DNA of 64,000 nucleotides from Candidatus Mycobacterium wuenschmannii (GCF_030252325.1 NZ_CP126981.1:1860001-1924000); one strand, 5' to 3'; positions 17,615 to 28,603 are shown, numbered from the stretch's first letter. A program made the numbers and translations. The notes: generated from the letters alone by a model not told the origin.

Positions 17615-20600
17615 CTATCGGCGGTAGACGTCGTCGTCGCCCAATCGCGCGTTCGCGTCGAGCAACATCGCCGATTCCTGCCGCTTCTCGGACACCTCGT
17701 GGTCGAAGCGACGGTCAGCGGGCCGCTCGTACATCGGGCGGCCGCCGGCGATCGCCGACGCCAGGCGACGCTGGCCGGCCAACAGACGGGCGTCAGCCCG
17801 CTGCTGGTAGTCCGCACGCTCGTCGGCGCCCAGGGTGGCCAGGAACGCCTCCGGATGCACCAGAGCGACCAGACCGGACACGTGGCCGAATCCGAGGCTG
17901 GTCACCAGACCGGCCTTCAGCGGGAACTTCTCCCCGAGCCGCAGCGTGTCACGAACCCAGACGAAGTGTGCGGAGTCGGCGAGTTCGTCGTCGACGCAGT
18001 CCAGGCTGCGATTCGGCGGGATCACTCCGTCGCGCAGGATCTGGCACAGGCCCATCATCTGGAAGACCGCCGCGCCACCCTTGGCGTGCCCGGTGAGGCT
18101 CTTCTGCGAGACGATGAACAACGGCGCACCGTCGGACCGGCCGATCGAATCCGCCAGCCGCTCATGCATTTCCGTCTCGTTGGGATCATTCGCCAGCGTC
18201 GAGGTGTCGTGCTTGGAGATCACCGCGACGTCGTCGGCGGTGACGCCTAGCCTGCCCAGCGCCTTGGCCAGCGGCGAGTCCTTGCCACCACGGCCGGCGC
18301 CCAGCGCACCGAGACCGGGAGCCGGGATCGAGGTGTGCACACCGTCGGCGAACGACTGCGCGTAGCCGACCACGGCAAGCACCGGCAGACCCATCTTGAC
18401 CGCGAGGTCACCGCGGGCCAGCAGGATCGTCCCACCACCCTGGGCTTCCAGGAAGCCAAGGCGGCGACGGTCATTCGGCCGGGAGAACTTGCCGTCGCTG
18501 ATACCACGACCACGCATCATGCCGGTGTCGGCGGTGGCGGCCATGTCACCGAAGCCGATGATGGCCTCCAGCGTCAGGTCGTCGAATCCACCGGTCACCA
18601 CCAACTCGGCCTTGCCGAGGCGGATCTTGTCCATGCCCTCCTCGACCGAGACCGCCGCGGTGGCGCACGCGCCGACCGGATGGATCATCGCGCCGTAGCT
18701 ACCGACGTAGGACTGAATCACGTGTGCGGCAACGACGTTCGGCAGGACTTCCTGCAGGATGTCGTTCGGCTTGTTCCGGCCGAGCAGGTTGCCGTGGTAC
18801 ATCGTCTGCATCGACGTCATACCGCCCATGCCGGTGCCCTGCGTGCTGGCCACCAGGCCGGGGTGCACCCAACGCATCAGCTCGGTCGGGGTGAAGCCCG
18901 ACGACAGGAACGCGTCGACGGTCGCCACGATGTTCCACAGCGCCACCCGGTCGATCGAACTCGCCATGTCCTGGCTAATGCCGAACACGGTCGGGTCGAA
19001 CCCGGTCGGGATCTGCGCGCCGACAGTTCGCGACAGCTTGGTCTTGCGCGGAACCCGAATCTCGGTGCCCGCCTTGCGCGTAACCTGCCAGTCGCTGGAG
19101 CCCGGGACCGGCTGTACCACCGTGTGCTCGGCGTCGAACTGCGCGAATCCACGCGCGTCGGCCTCCGAGGAGACGACGAACGTGAAGTCCTTGTCTAGGA
19201 AGACGCTGACCATCAACGGCGATGCGTGGTCGGGGTCGATCGCGCCGTCGTCGACGAACTCGCGGATGCCGACCCGCTCGACCACGACGTCGTGATAGCG
19301 CTCGACCAGCTCGGCCTCGTCGATCAGGTCACCGGACTCGGTGTCGTACCAGCCCGGCGTCGGGTCCTCTTCCCACTTGATGAGCCCTGTGGTCCACGCC
19401 AATTCGAGAACACCAGCGGCCGACAGTTCGTTGTCGACCTCCATCTCGAAGCGGGTCCGCGACGAGCCGTACGGCCCGAGTTCGGCGCCACCGACGATGA
19501 CCACCAGCTCCGACGGGTCGAGGTCGAGGTGGCCCCACTCCGGCGCCGGGGCGGGCGTGAAGCCCCGCGGCGGTGACGGCAGCGCGGCCACCGTTCCCCG
19601 GTCTCCCCGTCGCTCCGCGTCGTCGTCGACGGCAGCTTCTGAGGTCATCTCCTCGCGCGCCTTGGCGGCCAGCTCGGCCATGTCGAGGTCGACATCGCCG
19701 AGACCGCCGGTGAAGTCCACCTTGATCGGGGTGGTCGCGGCGTGTGCCCGGGACTCGATGTTGCAGAGCCCGAGCAGCATCTCGGCCATCTCGTCGGTGG
19801 AATACGTTGTCACACCGGCCTCTTCGACGGCGCTGACGATCGCGTCGTTATGGCCCATCAGCCCGGTGCCGCGGGTCCAGCCGATCAGCGCGTGAGCCAG
19901 GCTGACGCGCTGCGCCCAGGACGACTCGGCGCTCCATCGGGTCACCACGGCGTCGAGCGCCGACTTGGCCTCGCCGTAGGCGCCGTCACCACCGAACATG
20001 CCGCGGTTCGGGGAACCCGGCAATACGACGTGCAGGCGCGAGGCGATGTCACGCTCGGCGCCGATCTTGGACAGTCCGCCAATCAGGCGCTGCACGGCCC
20101 ACAACAGGACCTTCATCTCCATCTCCGAGCGCGAACCCGCCTCGGACAGGTCGCCGACCACCCGCGGCGCCGCGAACGGGAACAGCAGCGTCGGAACCTG
20201 AGCGTCCTTGATGTGAATCGATTGCGGCCCAAGGCTTTCGGACTGCTCGTTACCGACCCATTCGGCGAGCGCGTCGATGTCGGAGTAGGACGCCATGTTG
20301 GCCGCTACCACCCACAGCGACGCACCGAAGCGGGCGTGGTCGCGATACAGGTTGCGGTAGAACGCAAGCCGGTCGTCGTCGAGCTTGGACGTCGTCGCGA
20401 TGACGGTCGCGCCGCCGTCGAGCAGCTTGCCGACCACCGACGCGGCGATCGAGCCCTTCGACGCACCTGTCACCACCGCGACCTCAGCGTGGTACGGGCC
20501 GTTGTCCGGGTTCTCGGCGCCGGCCGCGATCCGGCCGTAAAGCGACGCGTGGATCTGCCGCCCGGCGGCCAGCGCCCTGCCCTGCCACCAGGTCGCCTGC

Positions 20601-23600
20601 TTGGCCACCACGTGACCGGCGCCCTCGAAGCGCTCCGAGAGGCGTGCCCAGTCGGCGTTGGCCTCGTCCTCTTCGACCAGCCACAGCTTGACCAGGTCTT
20701 CGCGCGCGCTGGCCCAGCGGTCGTCGAACACGACGGCCTTCTTGCCGTCGAACACCGGTGCCACCAGTCTCGGCCAGTCGGCACCGAGTTCCGATGTCAC
20801 CAGGTCGATCAGCTCGGCGTCGGTCGCGGCCGGCGGCACGCTGACCTTCTCGTCGAGGCCCAGCTGACCCAGCACCAGGCGCGCCGCCGAGGCGAGCACG
20901 CCGTCGCGGCCGGTGATCTGGTCGGTGAACTCGCTCAGCGCCGCCGCGTCGACGGTCGCGCCGCCGCCGGCGGCACCGCTGGACGGCAGGGCCACCGCGA
21001 CACCCCGACGGGCCGCCACGGATGTGACAGCGGCGTCGATGACGCTGTCGACCGCGGCGGCATCCGCCAGAGCACCTTCGTGGAGGTTGCCCAGCGAGCC
21101 GCCACGGACGCTGGTTCCTTCACGAGTTCCGAGCGCCACCTCGACGGTGACGTGCTTGACCCAGCCGGCACCGAGTTCCCAGGTCTTGGTGACCCGTTCG
21201 GCGATTGCGGCCGGTCGCTTGCCGGACGGTCCGAGGATCGTGCGCAGCTGGTCGTTGATTGCGTCGGAAAGCACTGGGCCGTAGGGCTTGTACGTGCGGG
21301 CCAGCTTGGTCACCTGCGCCCGCAGCCCGGACAGATCGGCCTCCGCGGCGCCGTCGATCGCGCCGAGGTTCAGCTCCGAACCCAGGTCGACCAACAGCTG
21401 GTTGCGTCGTGACGACGCGCCGTCGGTGATGGACTCGATGGAGTCCAGTTCCTCGATCTGGTCGATGCGCATCTTGGCCGACAGCGCGATCAGCGCCAAA
21501 GTCGCGTCGGCCGCGTCGAATCCGATGTCGTCGGGGCGTGGGGCACCCGACGGCGCCACTGGAGCGGCCGGAGCGGCGGCAGGTGCGGCGTCCGCCGCGG
21601 GGGCGGCGGCCTCCGATTCTGCAGCGGGTGCCTCGTCGACAATGTCCTCGGGCTCGGGGTCGGTGTCGGTGGCGAACAGCACCGCGGCGTCGCGCTCGGC
21701 GTTGAGCACTTCGACTGTGCTGTGGGCGTATTCGTTCAGCTTCAGGGTGTTGGTGGCCAGCCCGGCGACGGTCGGCGCGGACTTCACGCCGATCTCGACA
21801 AACCGCTCCACACCCAGACCGCCGGCGGCCTCCTCGGTGAACAGCAGGTCCTGGGTCTCGATCCAGCGCACCGGGCTGGCGAACTGCCAGGCGAGTAGCT
21901 CGATGAGCACCGTGCGGGCCAAGTCGAACGGCCGCTCGGTGCGCCAGTAGTCGTAGTTCTCCAGGATCTCGTCCAGCGGCTCGGCCGGCACCAGATCACG
22001 GATCTCCTGGATGAAGTCGCGGTCGAGGGTGAACGGCCGCGGCACCAGGTTCGGGATGTAGCGCCCGATGATCACCTTGGGGTCCTTGCCCCGCGGCATG
22101 GCGCGCTCGAGCGAGCGGCGGAACTCGCCGACACCGACCCGCAGCACCTGCGAGTGGAACGGCACGTCGATGCCCGGCACCAGGATGAAAGAGCGCTTGC
22201 CGCCGGAGATCTCGCGACGGCGCTCGACCTCGGCCTCGAGCTCCTCGAGCCCGCGGACCGTCCCGGCGATCGCGTACTGCGAGCCGCGCAGGTTGAAGTT
22301 CACGATCTGCAAGAACTCCCCGGTCCGCTGCGAGATCTCCTCGACGAACGCCACGACGTCGGCGTCGTCGAGGTCGATCTGCGACGGGCGGATCGCAGCC
22401 AACCGGTAGTTGGACCGGCCCAACTCGTCCCGCGGCACGATGTCGTGCATGTTGGAGCCGCGCTGGAACACGGTCTCCAGCAACGCTTCCAGCCCGTAGA
22501 TGTCGCTCACGCAGGCCAACGCGGTGTACTCGCCGACGGAGTGCCCACACGCGATCGCGTCCTCGACGAACGAGCCCTGCTCCCGCATCTCGGCGACCTG
22601 CGCGCTGGCCACCGTGGCCATCGCGACCTGAGTGAACTGCGTCAGGTTCAGCACGCCCTCGGGGTGGTTGTAGTGCACACCGCTGGCGATCAGGCTGGTT
22701 GGGTTGTCGCGCACCACGTGCAGGATCGAGAAGCCGAGCGTCTCGCGGGTGTACTTGTCCGCGTCGTCCCAGACCTTGCGGGCCGCCTTGGAGCGGGCGC
22801 GGACGTCCATGCCCATGCCCTTGTGCTGGATGCCCTGTCCCGGGAAGGCGTAGACGGTCTTCGGCGAGGCGAGCCGCGCCGTCGCCGACATCACCAGGTC
22901 GGAGCCGATTCGTGCGCTGACCTCCAAAACCTCTGCGCCGCGGTCGATTCCGACGCGGTCGACACGGAAGTCCACCTCGTCGCCGGGCTTGACCATGCCG
23001 AGGAACCGGGCGGTCCAGCCGATCAGCCGGGCCGGCGGCCGGGCCTGGCCGTCGGTGGCGGTGACGACGTGCTGGGCGGCGGCCGACAGCCACATGCCGT
23101 GCACGATCGGCGATTCCAGGCCGGCCAGCAGCGCAGCGGCGCGGTCGGTGTGGATCGGGTTGTGGTCACCGGACACGACGGCGAACGGGCGCATGTCGAC
23201 CGGTGCGGTGAGCGTGACGTCGCGCCGGCGACGGCGCGGGGTGTCGGTGGCGTTCTCGGAGACCGCACCACCGGCCCGCTGCGGGTCGGTCAGCTCGGTG
23301 GGCCCGGTGCGGCCGCGGATCGCGAACCGCTCCTCCATCGTCGCCAGCACCGTGCGATAGGCATCGGTCACCGTGACGCTGATCGGGACCACCCGGCCGA
23401 CCTCGGTGTCGGTGGCGACGGAAGCCGTTGCGGTGACGGTCAATTCGGCCGGCACCTTCGGTAGCGCGGCGACGAGGTGCGCGGCGTGGTCGAGGTGAAC
23501 CAGGCTCAGCAGGCCCTCGACGACCGGGACACCCGCGCCGGTGACGGCGGAGCCGATCGCCGCGAAGACGGCCGGCCAGCAGCGGCCGACCAGCGCGTCG

Positions 23601-26600
23601 GGCACCGTGCTCAGGGTCGGCGCCAACGGCTCACCGAAGATCGCGGTGACGCCGGTGTGGTCGGCGACGCGCTCGGGGTCCCACTGCACGGTCACGGTCG
23701 CGGTGCCGTTGTGCACGCGCGGCAGCGTCTCGGGGCTGTCCGCGCCGGCGGCGATGGCCAACACCGCACGCATGGCCTCGATTGCGTCCTTGGTGCGGAT
23801 CACCGGGATTGCGCCGTCAATCGTGTTGGGCGGCAAGCTGAATCGGATGTCGATCCACACGCCGGCGATCGGGGTGCTGAGCACCACCTGGTCGCCCTCG
23901 ATCTGTAGGCGTGCCCCGGTCGACGAGTGGGTGGCCCGGGGTTCTTCGAGACCACCGAATTCGCCGTGCACCTGCCAGTCGGCAGGATCGGCGATCCGGT
24001 GCACCGGGTTGGTCGCAACACGACCGGCCCACAACACATCTGGCGCGTCCAGCACGGTGGCGAGCGGGCCACGGATGTCCAGACGGCCCTGCCGGCGCGC
24101 GGTGACCGGAGTCGGCGAGACGCCGGATGCGAGCACGTCGTCGACGGCGGCCTTCTCGAAGCGGTCCAGCAGCTCACCGACCGGCTCGTCGAGCCGCGTG
24201 ATGCCGGCGACCGCGGCGGTGCCGGGGATGATGCAGACCTGGTCGGCGTCGTAGCGGGCGTCGTGCGCCTGCCACAGCGAATCGCTTCGCCACCAACGCC
24301 TTACGTCCTTGTCGATCACCGGGACGAAGTTCACCGGCTTGCCCGGCGTCTTGCACTGCGTGACGAAGAACGGCACGTCGGCCGGGTGCAACTGCACGGT
24401 CGCGGCATCCGGGTAGCGGGCCACCAGCGCGGAGATCGCCTCGGCCGGACGCTCCAGCAGGTCGGCATCCGCGAAGAGTGTGTCGATCGGCCCGGAGTCC
24501 AGTGGGTGCAGGCGGGCCTCGGCGCGCTGCAGCATCGCCGCGAATCGCTCGACCCAGGTGTCGGCCAGCCACGGGCTGCCCGGGGCGGCGGTGTCGGCGG
24601 TGCTGTCGCCGTCGCCGATCGCGAGTTCGACGTAGCGCTGCAACCACTGCAGGTAGGTCATCTCGCCGACGTCGCCGAAGTACGGCTTGGCCGTGTTGGC
24701 CATCGCGGCGATGATCTCGTCGCGGCGCGCCGCAACGGCTTCGGCGTCGCCGGCGACGTCGTCGAGCAGTCGCCCGCAGCGCGACGCGGTGTTGTCGATC
24801 TCGTGGATGTCGGCGCCGAGCTGGCTGCGGCCAGAGGCCATGCCGCCCTGCGCTTTTCCGGCGCCTACCCACTGGTCGGTGCCCTGGATGTCGACCAGCA
24901 TCTGTTTGACCGACGGCGAGGTGGTTGCCTCGAGGGTCGCCATCGCCGCGGTGCCGACCAGGATGCCGTCGACCGGCATCAGCGGGAAGCCGTAGGCCTG
25001 GGCCCAGCGGCCGGACAGGTACTCGGCCGCGTGCTCGGGTGTGCCGATGCCACCACCGACGCAGACGGTGATGTTGGGCCGCGACCGCAGTTCGGAGTAG
25101 GTGGCCAGCAGCAGGTCGTCGAGGTCTTCCCACGAGTGGTGTCCGCCGGCGCGTCCACCTTCGATGTGCATGATGACCGGCTTGGTCGGAACCTCGGTGG
25201 CGATGCGGATGACCGAGCGGATCTGCTCCACGGTGCCCGGCTTGAACACCACGTGCGAGATGCCGATGTCGTTGAGCTCTTCGATCAGCTCGACGGCCTC
25301 TTCCAGTTCGGGGATGCCGGCGCTGACGACGAGCCCGTCGATCGCGGCGCCCGACTGACGGGCCTTCTGCACCAACCGCTTTCCACCGACCTGCAGCTTC
25401 CACAAATACGGGTCGAGGAACAGCGAGTTGAACTGGTAGGTGCGGCCGGGCTCGAGCAGACCGGCGAGCTCCTCGACGCGGGCGTCGAAGATCGGCTCGG
25501 TGACCTGCCCGCCGCCGGCGAGTTCGGACCAGTGGCCCGCGTTGGCCGCGGCGGCGACGATCTTGGCGTCGACGGTCGTCGGAGTCATGCCCGCGAGCAG
25601 GATCGGAGAGCGGCCGGTGAGTCGGGTGAACTTCGTCGAGAGCTTCACCCGGCCGTCGGGCAGGGTGACAACCGTCGGGGCGTAGCTCGACCACGGCCGG
25701 GCCACCTCGGGCACGGCGCCGACGGTGAAGAGGTTGCGCTGGCCGCCGCGGGTCGCGGCGGGGACGATGCCGACCCCGAGGCCGCGGATCACCGGCGCGG
25801 TGAGCCGGGTCAGGATGTCGCCGGGACCCAGGTCGAGGATCCACCGGGCGCCGGCCTCGTGCACCTGGATGACCTCGTCGACCCAGTCGACCGGCTGCAC
25901 CAGGATGGCTTCGGCCATCGCGCGAGCCAGGTCGACGTCGATGCCGACCTTCTCCGCCCAGTCGCCGACGATGTCGATGCTGTCGGACAGCCGCGGCGTG
26001 TGGAAGCCGACCTCGACCTGAACGGCGTCGAACACCGGCGCGAAGACGTCGCCGCCGCGCAGCTTGTTCTTGCGCTCGGCCTCTTCCCTCTCCGAGATCT
26101 GCTTGCAGTACAGCTCGAAGCGGGACAGCTGTTCCGGCGTCCCGGTGATGACGACCGAGCGCCGGCCGTTGCGAATGGACAGCACCGGCGGCAACACCGT
26201 GCGGACGTCCTGCGAGAACTCCTCGAGCAGCCGGTAGATGCGCTCGGGATCGGCGTTGCTGATCGACACCATCGGCGAACGGTCGCCGAGCACCGAGATG
26301 CCGCGCCGGCGCGCCACCAGCGTGCCGGCCGCGCCGATGAGCTGCGCCATCGCGAGCAGTTCGATGTCGCGCGTACCGCCCGCCTTGAGCGCCTCGACGG
26401 CGAGGATGCCCTGCGAGTGGCCCACCACGGCCACCGGCGGGGTGGCCATCAGGTCCATGCCCTGACGGGCGAGCGTGCGGATCGCGGCGATCTGGGTGAG
26501 CAGGACTCCGGGCAGCGACACCGCGGCCGAGGTCAGGTGTTTTTCGGACGGGATGGGGTCCTCGGCGGCCAGCGCGCGCACCCACTGCAACGGCTCGAAG

Positions 26601-26857
26601 CCGATCGGCCGCACGACCACCAGTTCGTTGGCCACCGGCTCGAGCAGCAGGTCCACCTCACCGGCCAGCGTCGCCAGCTCGGACTCGATCCCGGACGACG
26701 AGACCAGCTCTTCCAGCGTCTCCAACCAGGCACCGCCCTGGCCGCCGAAGGCGACCGCGTAGGCCTCACCGGCCGTCAGACGATCGACGAGCGCATGAGT
26801 ATCCGCGTCGAAGCCGTCGCGGTCCGCGGACACTCGATGATGCTCATAGATCGTCAC
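17615..26857 (-). CDS. fas: Type I fatty acid synthase, single-chain multienzyme
   Basis: A 3080-residue mycobacterial FAS-I that makes C16-C26 acyl-CoAs for membrane lipids and mycolate precursors. Domains in order, with visible residues: acetyl transferase with GHSQG (Ser148), enoyl reductase (LAGMTPTTVDAK, near 420), dehydratase (GDHNPIHTD, near 1230), malonyl/palmitoyl transferase with GHSVG (Ser1440), an Ala/Pro-rich linker (about 1740-1780), ACP (GASSRRNQ, phosphopantetheine Ser near 1815), ketoreductase (TGASKGSIA, near 2130), and ketosynthase with GACATA (Cys2731). All are intact, and the order and length match M. tuberculosis Fas. The start is a GTG with AGGGAGAT 7-14 nt upstream. 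It is followed by acpS. Confidence 0.98.
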   Translation of the reverse strand: MTIYEHHRVSADRDGFDADTHALVDRLTAGEAYAVAFGGQGGAWLETLEELVSSSGIESELATLAGEVDLLLEPVANELVVVRPIGFEPLQWVRALAAEDPIPSEKHLTSAAVSLPGVLLTQIAAIRTLARQGMDLMATPPVAVVGHSQGILAVEALKAGGTRDIELLAMAQLIGAAGTLVARRRGISVLGDRSPMVSISNADPERIYRLLEEFSQDVRTVLPPVLSIRNGRRSVVITGTPEQLSRFELYCKQISEREEAERKNKLRGGDVFAPVFDAVQVEVGFHTPRLSDSIDIVGDWAEKVGIDVDLARAMAEAILVQPVDWVDEVIQVHEAGARWILDLGPGDILTRLTAPVIRGLGVGIVPAATRGGQRNLFTVGAVPEVARPWSSYAPTVVTLPDGRVKLSTKFTRLTGRSPILLAGMTPTTVDAKIVAAAANAGHWSELAGGGQVTEPIFDARVEELAGLLEPGRTYQFNSLFLDPYLWKLQVGGKRLVQKARQSGAAIDGLVVSAGIPELEEAVELIEELNDIGISHVVFKPGTVEQIRSVIRIATEVPTKPVIMHIEGGRAGGHHSWEDLDDLLLATYSELRSRPNITVCVGGGIGTPEHAAEYLSGRWAQAYGFPLMPVDGILVGTAAMATLEATTSPSVKQMLVDIQGTDQWVGAGKAQGGMASGRSQLGADIHEIDNTASRCGRLLDDVAGDAEAVAARRDEIIAAMANTAKPYFGDVGEMTYLQWLQRYVELAIGDGDSTADTAAPGSPWLADTWVERFAAMLQRAEARLHPLDSGPIDTLFADADLLERPAEAISALVARYPDAATVQLHPADVPFFVTQCKTPGKPVNFVPVIDKDVRRWWRSDSLWQAHDARYDADQVCIIPGTAAVAGITRLDEPVGELLDRFEKAAVDDVLASGVSPTPVTARRQGRLDIRGPLATVLDAPDVLWAGRVATNPVHRIADPADWQVHGEFGGLEEPRATHSSTGARLQIEGDQVVLSTPIAGVWIDIRFSLPPNTIDGAIPVIRTKDAIEAMRAVLAIAAGADSPETLPRVHNGTATVTVQWDPERVADHTGVTAIFGEPLAPTLSTVPDALVGRCWPAVFAAIGSAVTGAGVPVVEGLLSLVHLDHAAHLVAALPKVPAELTVTATASVATDTEVGRVVPISVTVTDAYRTVLATMEERFAIRGRTGPTELTDPQRAGGAVSENATDTPRRRRRDVTLTAPVDMRPFAVVSGDHNPIHTDRAAALLAGLESPIVHGMWLSAAAQHVVTATDGQARPPARLIGWTARFLGMVKPGDEVDFRVDRVGIDRGAEVLEVSARIGSDLVMSATARLASPKTVYAFPGQGIQHKGMGMDVRARSKAARKVWDDADKYTRETLGFSILHVVRDNPTSLIASGVHYNHPEGVLNLTQFTQVAMATVASAQVAEMREQGSFVEDAIACGHSVGEYTALACVSDIYGLEALLETVFQRGSNMHDIVPRDELGRSNYRLAAIRPSQIDLDDADVVAFVEEISQRTGEFLQIVNFNLRGSQYAIAGTVRGLEELEAEVERRREISGGKRSFILVPGIDVPFHSQVLRVGVGEFRRSLERAMPRGKDPKVIIGRYIPNLVPRPFTLDRDFIQEIRDLVPAEPLDEILENYDYWRTERPFDLARTVLIELLAWQFASPVRWIETQDLLFTEEAAGGLGVERFVEIGVKSAPTVAGLATNTLKLNEYAHSTVEVLNAERDAAVLFATDTDPEPEDIVDEAPAAESEAAAPAADAAPAAAPAAPVAPSGAPRPDDIGFDAADATLALIALSAKMRIDQIEELDSIESITDGASSRRNQLLVDLGSELNLGAIDGAAEADLSGLRAQVTKLARTYKPYGPVLSDAINDQLRTILGPSGKRPAAIAERVTKTWELGAGWVKHVTVEVALGTREGTSVRGGSLGNLHEGALADAAAVDSVIDAAVTSVAARRGVAVALPSSGAAGGGATVDAAALSEFTDQITGRDGVLASAARLVLGQLGLDEKVSVPPAATDAELIDLVTSELGADWPRLVAPVFDGKKAVVFDDRWASAREDLVKLWLVEEDEANADWARLSERFEGAGHVVAKQATWWQGRALAAGRQIHASLYGRIAAGAENPDNGPYHAEVAVVTGASKGSIAASVVGKLLDGGATVIATTSKLDDDRLAFYRNLYRDHARFGASLWVVAANMASYSDIDALAEWVGNEQSESLGPQSIHIKDAQVPTLLFPFAAPRVVGDLSEAGSRSEMEMKVLLWAVQRLIGGLSKIGAERDIASRLHVVLPGSPNRGMFGGDGAYGEAKSALDAVVTRWSAESSWAQRVSLAHALIGWTRGTGLMGHNDAIVSAVEEAGVTTYSTDEMAEMLLGLCNIESRAHAATTPIKVDFTGGLGDVDLDMAELAAKAREEMTSEAAVDDDAERRGDRGTVAALPSPPRGFTPAPAPEWGHLDLDPSELVVIVGGAELGPYGSSRTRFEMEVDNELSAAGVLELAWTTGLIKWEEDPTPGWYDTESGDLIDEAELVERYHDVVVERVGIREFVDDGAIDPDHASPLMVSVFLDKDFTFVVSSEADARGFAQFDAEHTVVQPVPGSSDWQVTRKAGTEIRVPRKTKLSRTVGAQIPTGFDPTVFGISQDMASSIDRVALWNIVATVDAFLSSGFTPTELMRWVHPGLVASTQGTGMGGMTSMQTMYHGNLLGRNKPNDILQEVLPNVVAAHVIQSYVGSYGAMIHPVGACATAAVSVEEGMDKIRLGKAELVVTGGFDDLTLEAIIGFGDMAATADTGMMRGRGISDGKFSRPNDRRRLGFLEAQGGGTILLARGDLAVKMGLPVLAVVGYAQSFADGVHTSIPAPGLGALGAGRGGKDSPLAKALGRLGVTADDVAVISKHDTSTLANDPNETEMHERLADSIGRSDGAPLFIVSQKSLTGHAKGGAAVFQMMGLCQILRDGVIPPNRSLDCVDDELADSAHFVWVRDTLRLGEKFPLKAGLVTSLGFGHVSGLVALVHPEAFLATLGADERADYQQRADARLLAGQRRLASAIAGGRPMYERPADRRFDHEVSEKRQESAMLLDANARLGDDDVYRR

Positions 26858-27328
26858 GTGTGTATCTCCCTAAATAGCGCTCGTCCGCTCAGGTGCCAGA
26901 GCCGCGCTGCCCCGTAAATACCGTCAAAGTCCCGACTGAGCCCCGGTCCACAGTGGCTACGTCTTGGCTGTCCCGGCTCACGCGGGCGCCGCCAAGGAGG
27001 CGTCATCGGCTGCACTAAGAGTGTCATAAGAAATTTGGAGCTTTCCGGGGGATTTTGGTTACTGGTGAGTTCTACGCGCGAGTAATGGTGGGCTGGGTAA
27101 CACTCCGCTCTGGGGTCGCCGACAGCGTCCGGACCAAACCCGCTGCGTGCGGGTGGTTACGGTTGAGTAGCTATAACTGCGCAGATCAAGGCAGTATTGT
27201 TACCTAATCGTTATCTAAAAATTTTGCGCCATATCAGCCGTCTCGGCCCCACACGGACGAGATGACGCCGTGCGACTGTTACGAATCCGGCCAACCGGAC
27301 GGTAGGCGCGAGTTTGCTGGGAACTTAC
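26858..27328. promoter_or_regulatory. Regulatory gap upstream of fas
   Basis: A 471-bp gap with no convincing gene. It is more AT-rich than its surroundings, especially 27010-27060 and 27190-27230. It contains five GTTAC/GTAAC pentamers (27058, 27097, 27156, 27199, 27278) and a TTACT/AGTAA inverted pair (27059-27063 and 27081-27085). In mycobacteria the fas-acpS promoter is controlled by the TetR-type activator FasR, and this region is where its operators would be expected. I cannot confirm which repeats it binds. No clear terminator for the LtrA-family gene was found. Confidence 0.45.
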
Positions 27329-28603
27329 TCAGGAGTCAGCTAAGTTCCGGCCGCGCGCCAGTGCCGCATTCGTCCGCTGATGCCCCAGCGACTCGTAGCC
27401 GATCACCACCACCGCCGGCGCCGCCATCACCACCAAGAGGCACACCGGGACGGACACACCCGCGGATGCGAGAGCCACGGCGCCGCCCAGCACGGAAAGC
27501 GCCACCACGACGATGACGGTGTAGAAGCCGTCCCAGGCCCGGGTCAGCAGCTGATAGGTCCCGTATACCGCCCCGACGTAGGCGCCGACCGGAACGGCAA
27601 CCGCAAGCACCGTAGCCACCGGGTCGAGCGCGGAGTGGTGCTGGATGGCGTCCGCGGCGGCGTGCAGTCCGGCGCCGGTGGCCACGATCGAGCCGAACAC
27701 CGCGATGTGCAGGTAGCCATACCCGAACGAACGCTCGCGGTGGTCGTGCAGGAGATGCGCCGACGGCACCACGAAGTACACCCACCACAGCCCGAAGGTC
27801 AGACCGGTCCCGGCGACCGCCACCAGCGCTGCATCGGTGGTCCAACCGTGCTCGGCGACCATCGCCGACAGCGACGCAACCGTTCCCACCACGCCCTCGC
27901 CGAGCGCGATGATCGTCAACAACCCGTTGCGCTCGGCGATGTGATGCGCGTGCCAAGGCGTGCCGCCCTTGTGTTTCTCGGCGATCAGCGGGCCGCTGAC
28001 CTCGATGGCCACCATCAGCGCGAACAGCACGAACGTGACGCCGACCGTGGTGTTGACGACGGCGATCGCGATCCAGCCGATCTGCGCGACGGTGATGGTC
28101 GCCGCGTACGTCAGGCATGCCGACTTACGGGCCGGGTCCTGGCTGGCGGCCCGCAGCCACTGGATCACCATGGCCACCCGCATCACGACATAGCCGCCGA
28201 CCAGGACCCGGTTGTCGACGTGGGCTCCGTCCGCGATCGAGCTGAACACCTGCGGAATGCCCAAGGCCAGCACCAGGACGCCGACCATCTGCAGCATCGT
28301 CGTCAGCCGGTACACCCAGTCGTCGGTGTCGTAGGCCGAGGCGAACCAGCTGAAATTGATCCACGCCCAGCACACCGAGAAGGTCGCGAAGGTGAAGCTG
28401 ATCAGCCCGGACTCGACGTGGCCGGCGGCCAGGGAGTGCGCAAACTGCGCGGCGGCGACGCCGAAGGCGATGACGAAGGTCAGGTCGAACAGCAGCTCGA
28501 GTGGGGTGGCGACCCGATTCGACTCGTGCGGGTCGCGCCCCGACATGCGACGCAGCCGGTGGGTCCGCACCTCGTGGGTGTGGTGGCTTCCAGGTTCACT
28601 CAC
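27329..28603 (-). CDS. LtrA-family integral membrane protein
   Basis: A 424-residue protein with about 10-12 hydrophobic segments and the low-temperature-requirement A signatures ATPLELLFDLTFVIAFG near the N terminus and HHIAERNGLLTIIALGEGVV in the middle. The biochemical role of LtrA proteins is not known. The GTG at 28603 was chosen because GGGGGAAAA lies about 8 nt upstream. An in-frame TTG at 28627 is less likely. It is divergent from the pseudokinase gene. Confidence 0.85.
   Translation of the reverse strand: MSEPGSHHTHEVRTHRLRRMSGRDPHESNRVATPLELLFDLTFVIAFGVAAAQFAHSLAAGHVESGLISFTFATFSVCWAWINFSWFASAYDTDDWVYRLTTMLQMVGVLVLALGIPQVFSSIADGAHVDNRVLVGGYVVMRVAMVIQWLRAASQDPARKSACLTYAATITVAQIGWIAIAVVNTTVGVTFVLFALMVAIEVSGPLIAEKHKGGTPWHAHHIAERNGLLTIIALGEGVVGTVASLSAMVAEHGWTTDAALVAVAGTGLTFGLWWVYFVVPSAHLLHDHRERSFGYGYLHIAVFGSIVATGAGLHAAADAIQHHSALDPVATVLAVAVPVGAYVGAVYGTYQLLTRAWDGFYTVIVVVALSVLGGAVALASAGVSVPVCLLVVMAAPAVVVIGYESLGHQRTNAALARGRNLADS

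Noticed and set aside
23927-26917. 996-codon open frame on the plus strand
   Set aside because: It lies entirely antisense to fas, is rich in Arg/Gly/Asp/His as expected for a shadow of high-GC codons, and shows no family motif.
27240-27285. Terminator hairpin after the LtrA-family gene
   Set aside because: Only a 5-6 bp imperfect stem could be drawn and it has no U tract.
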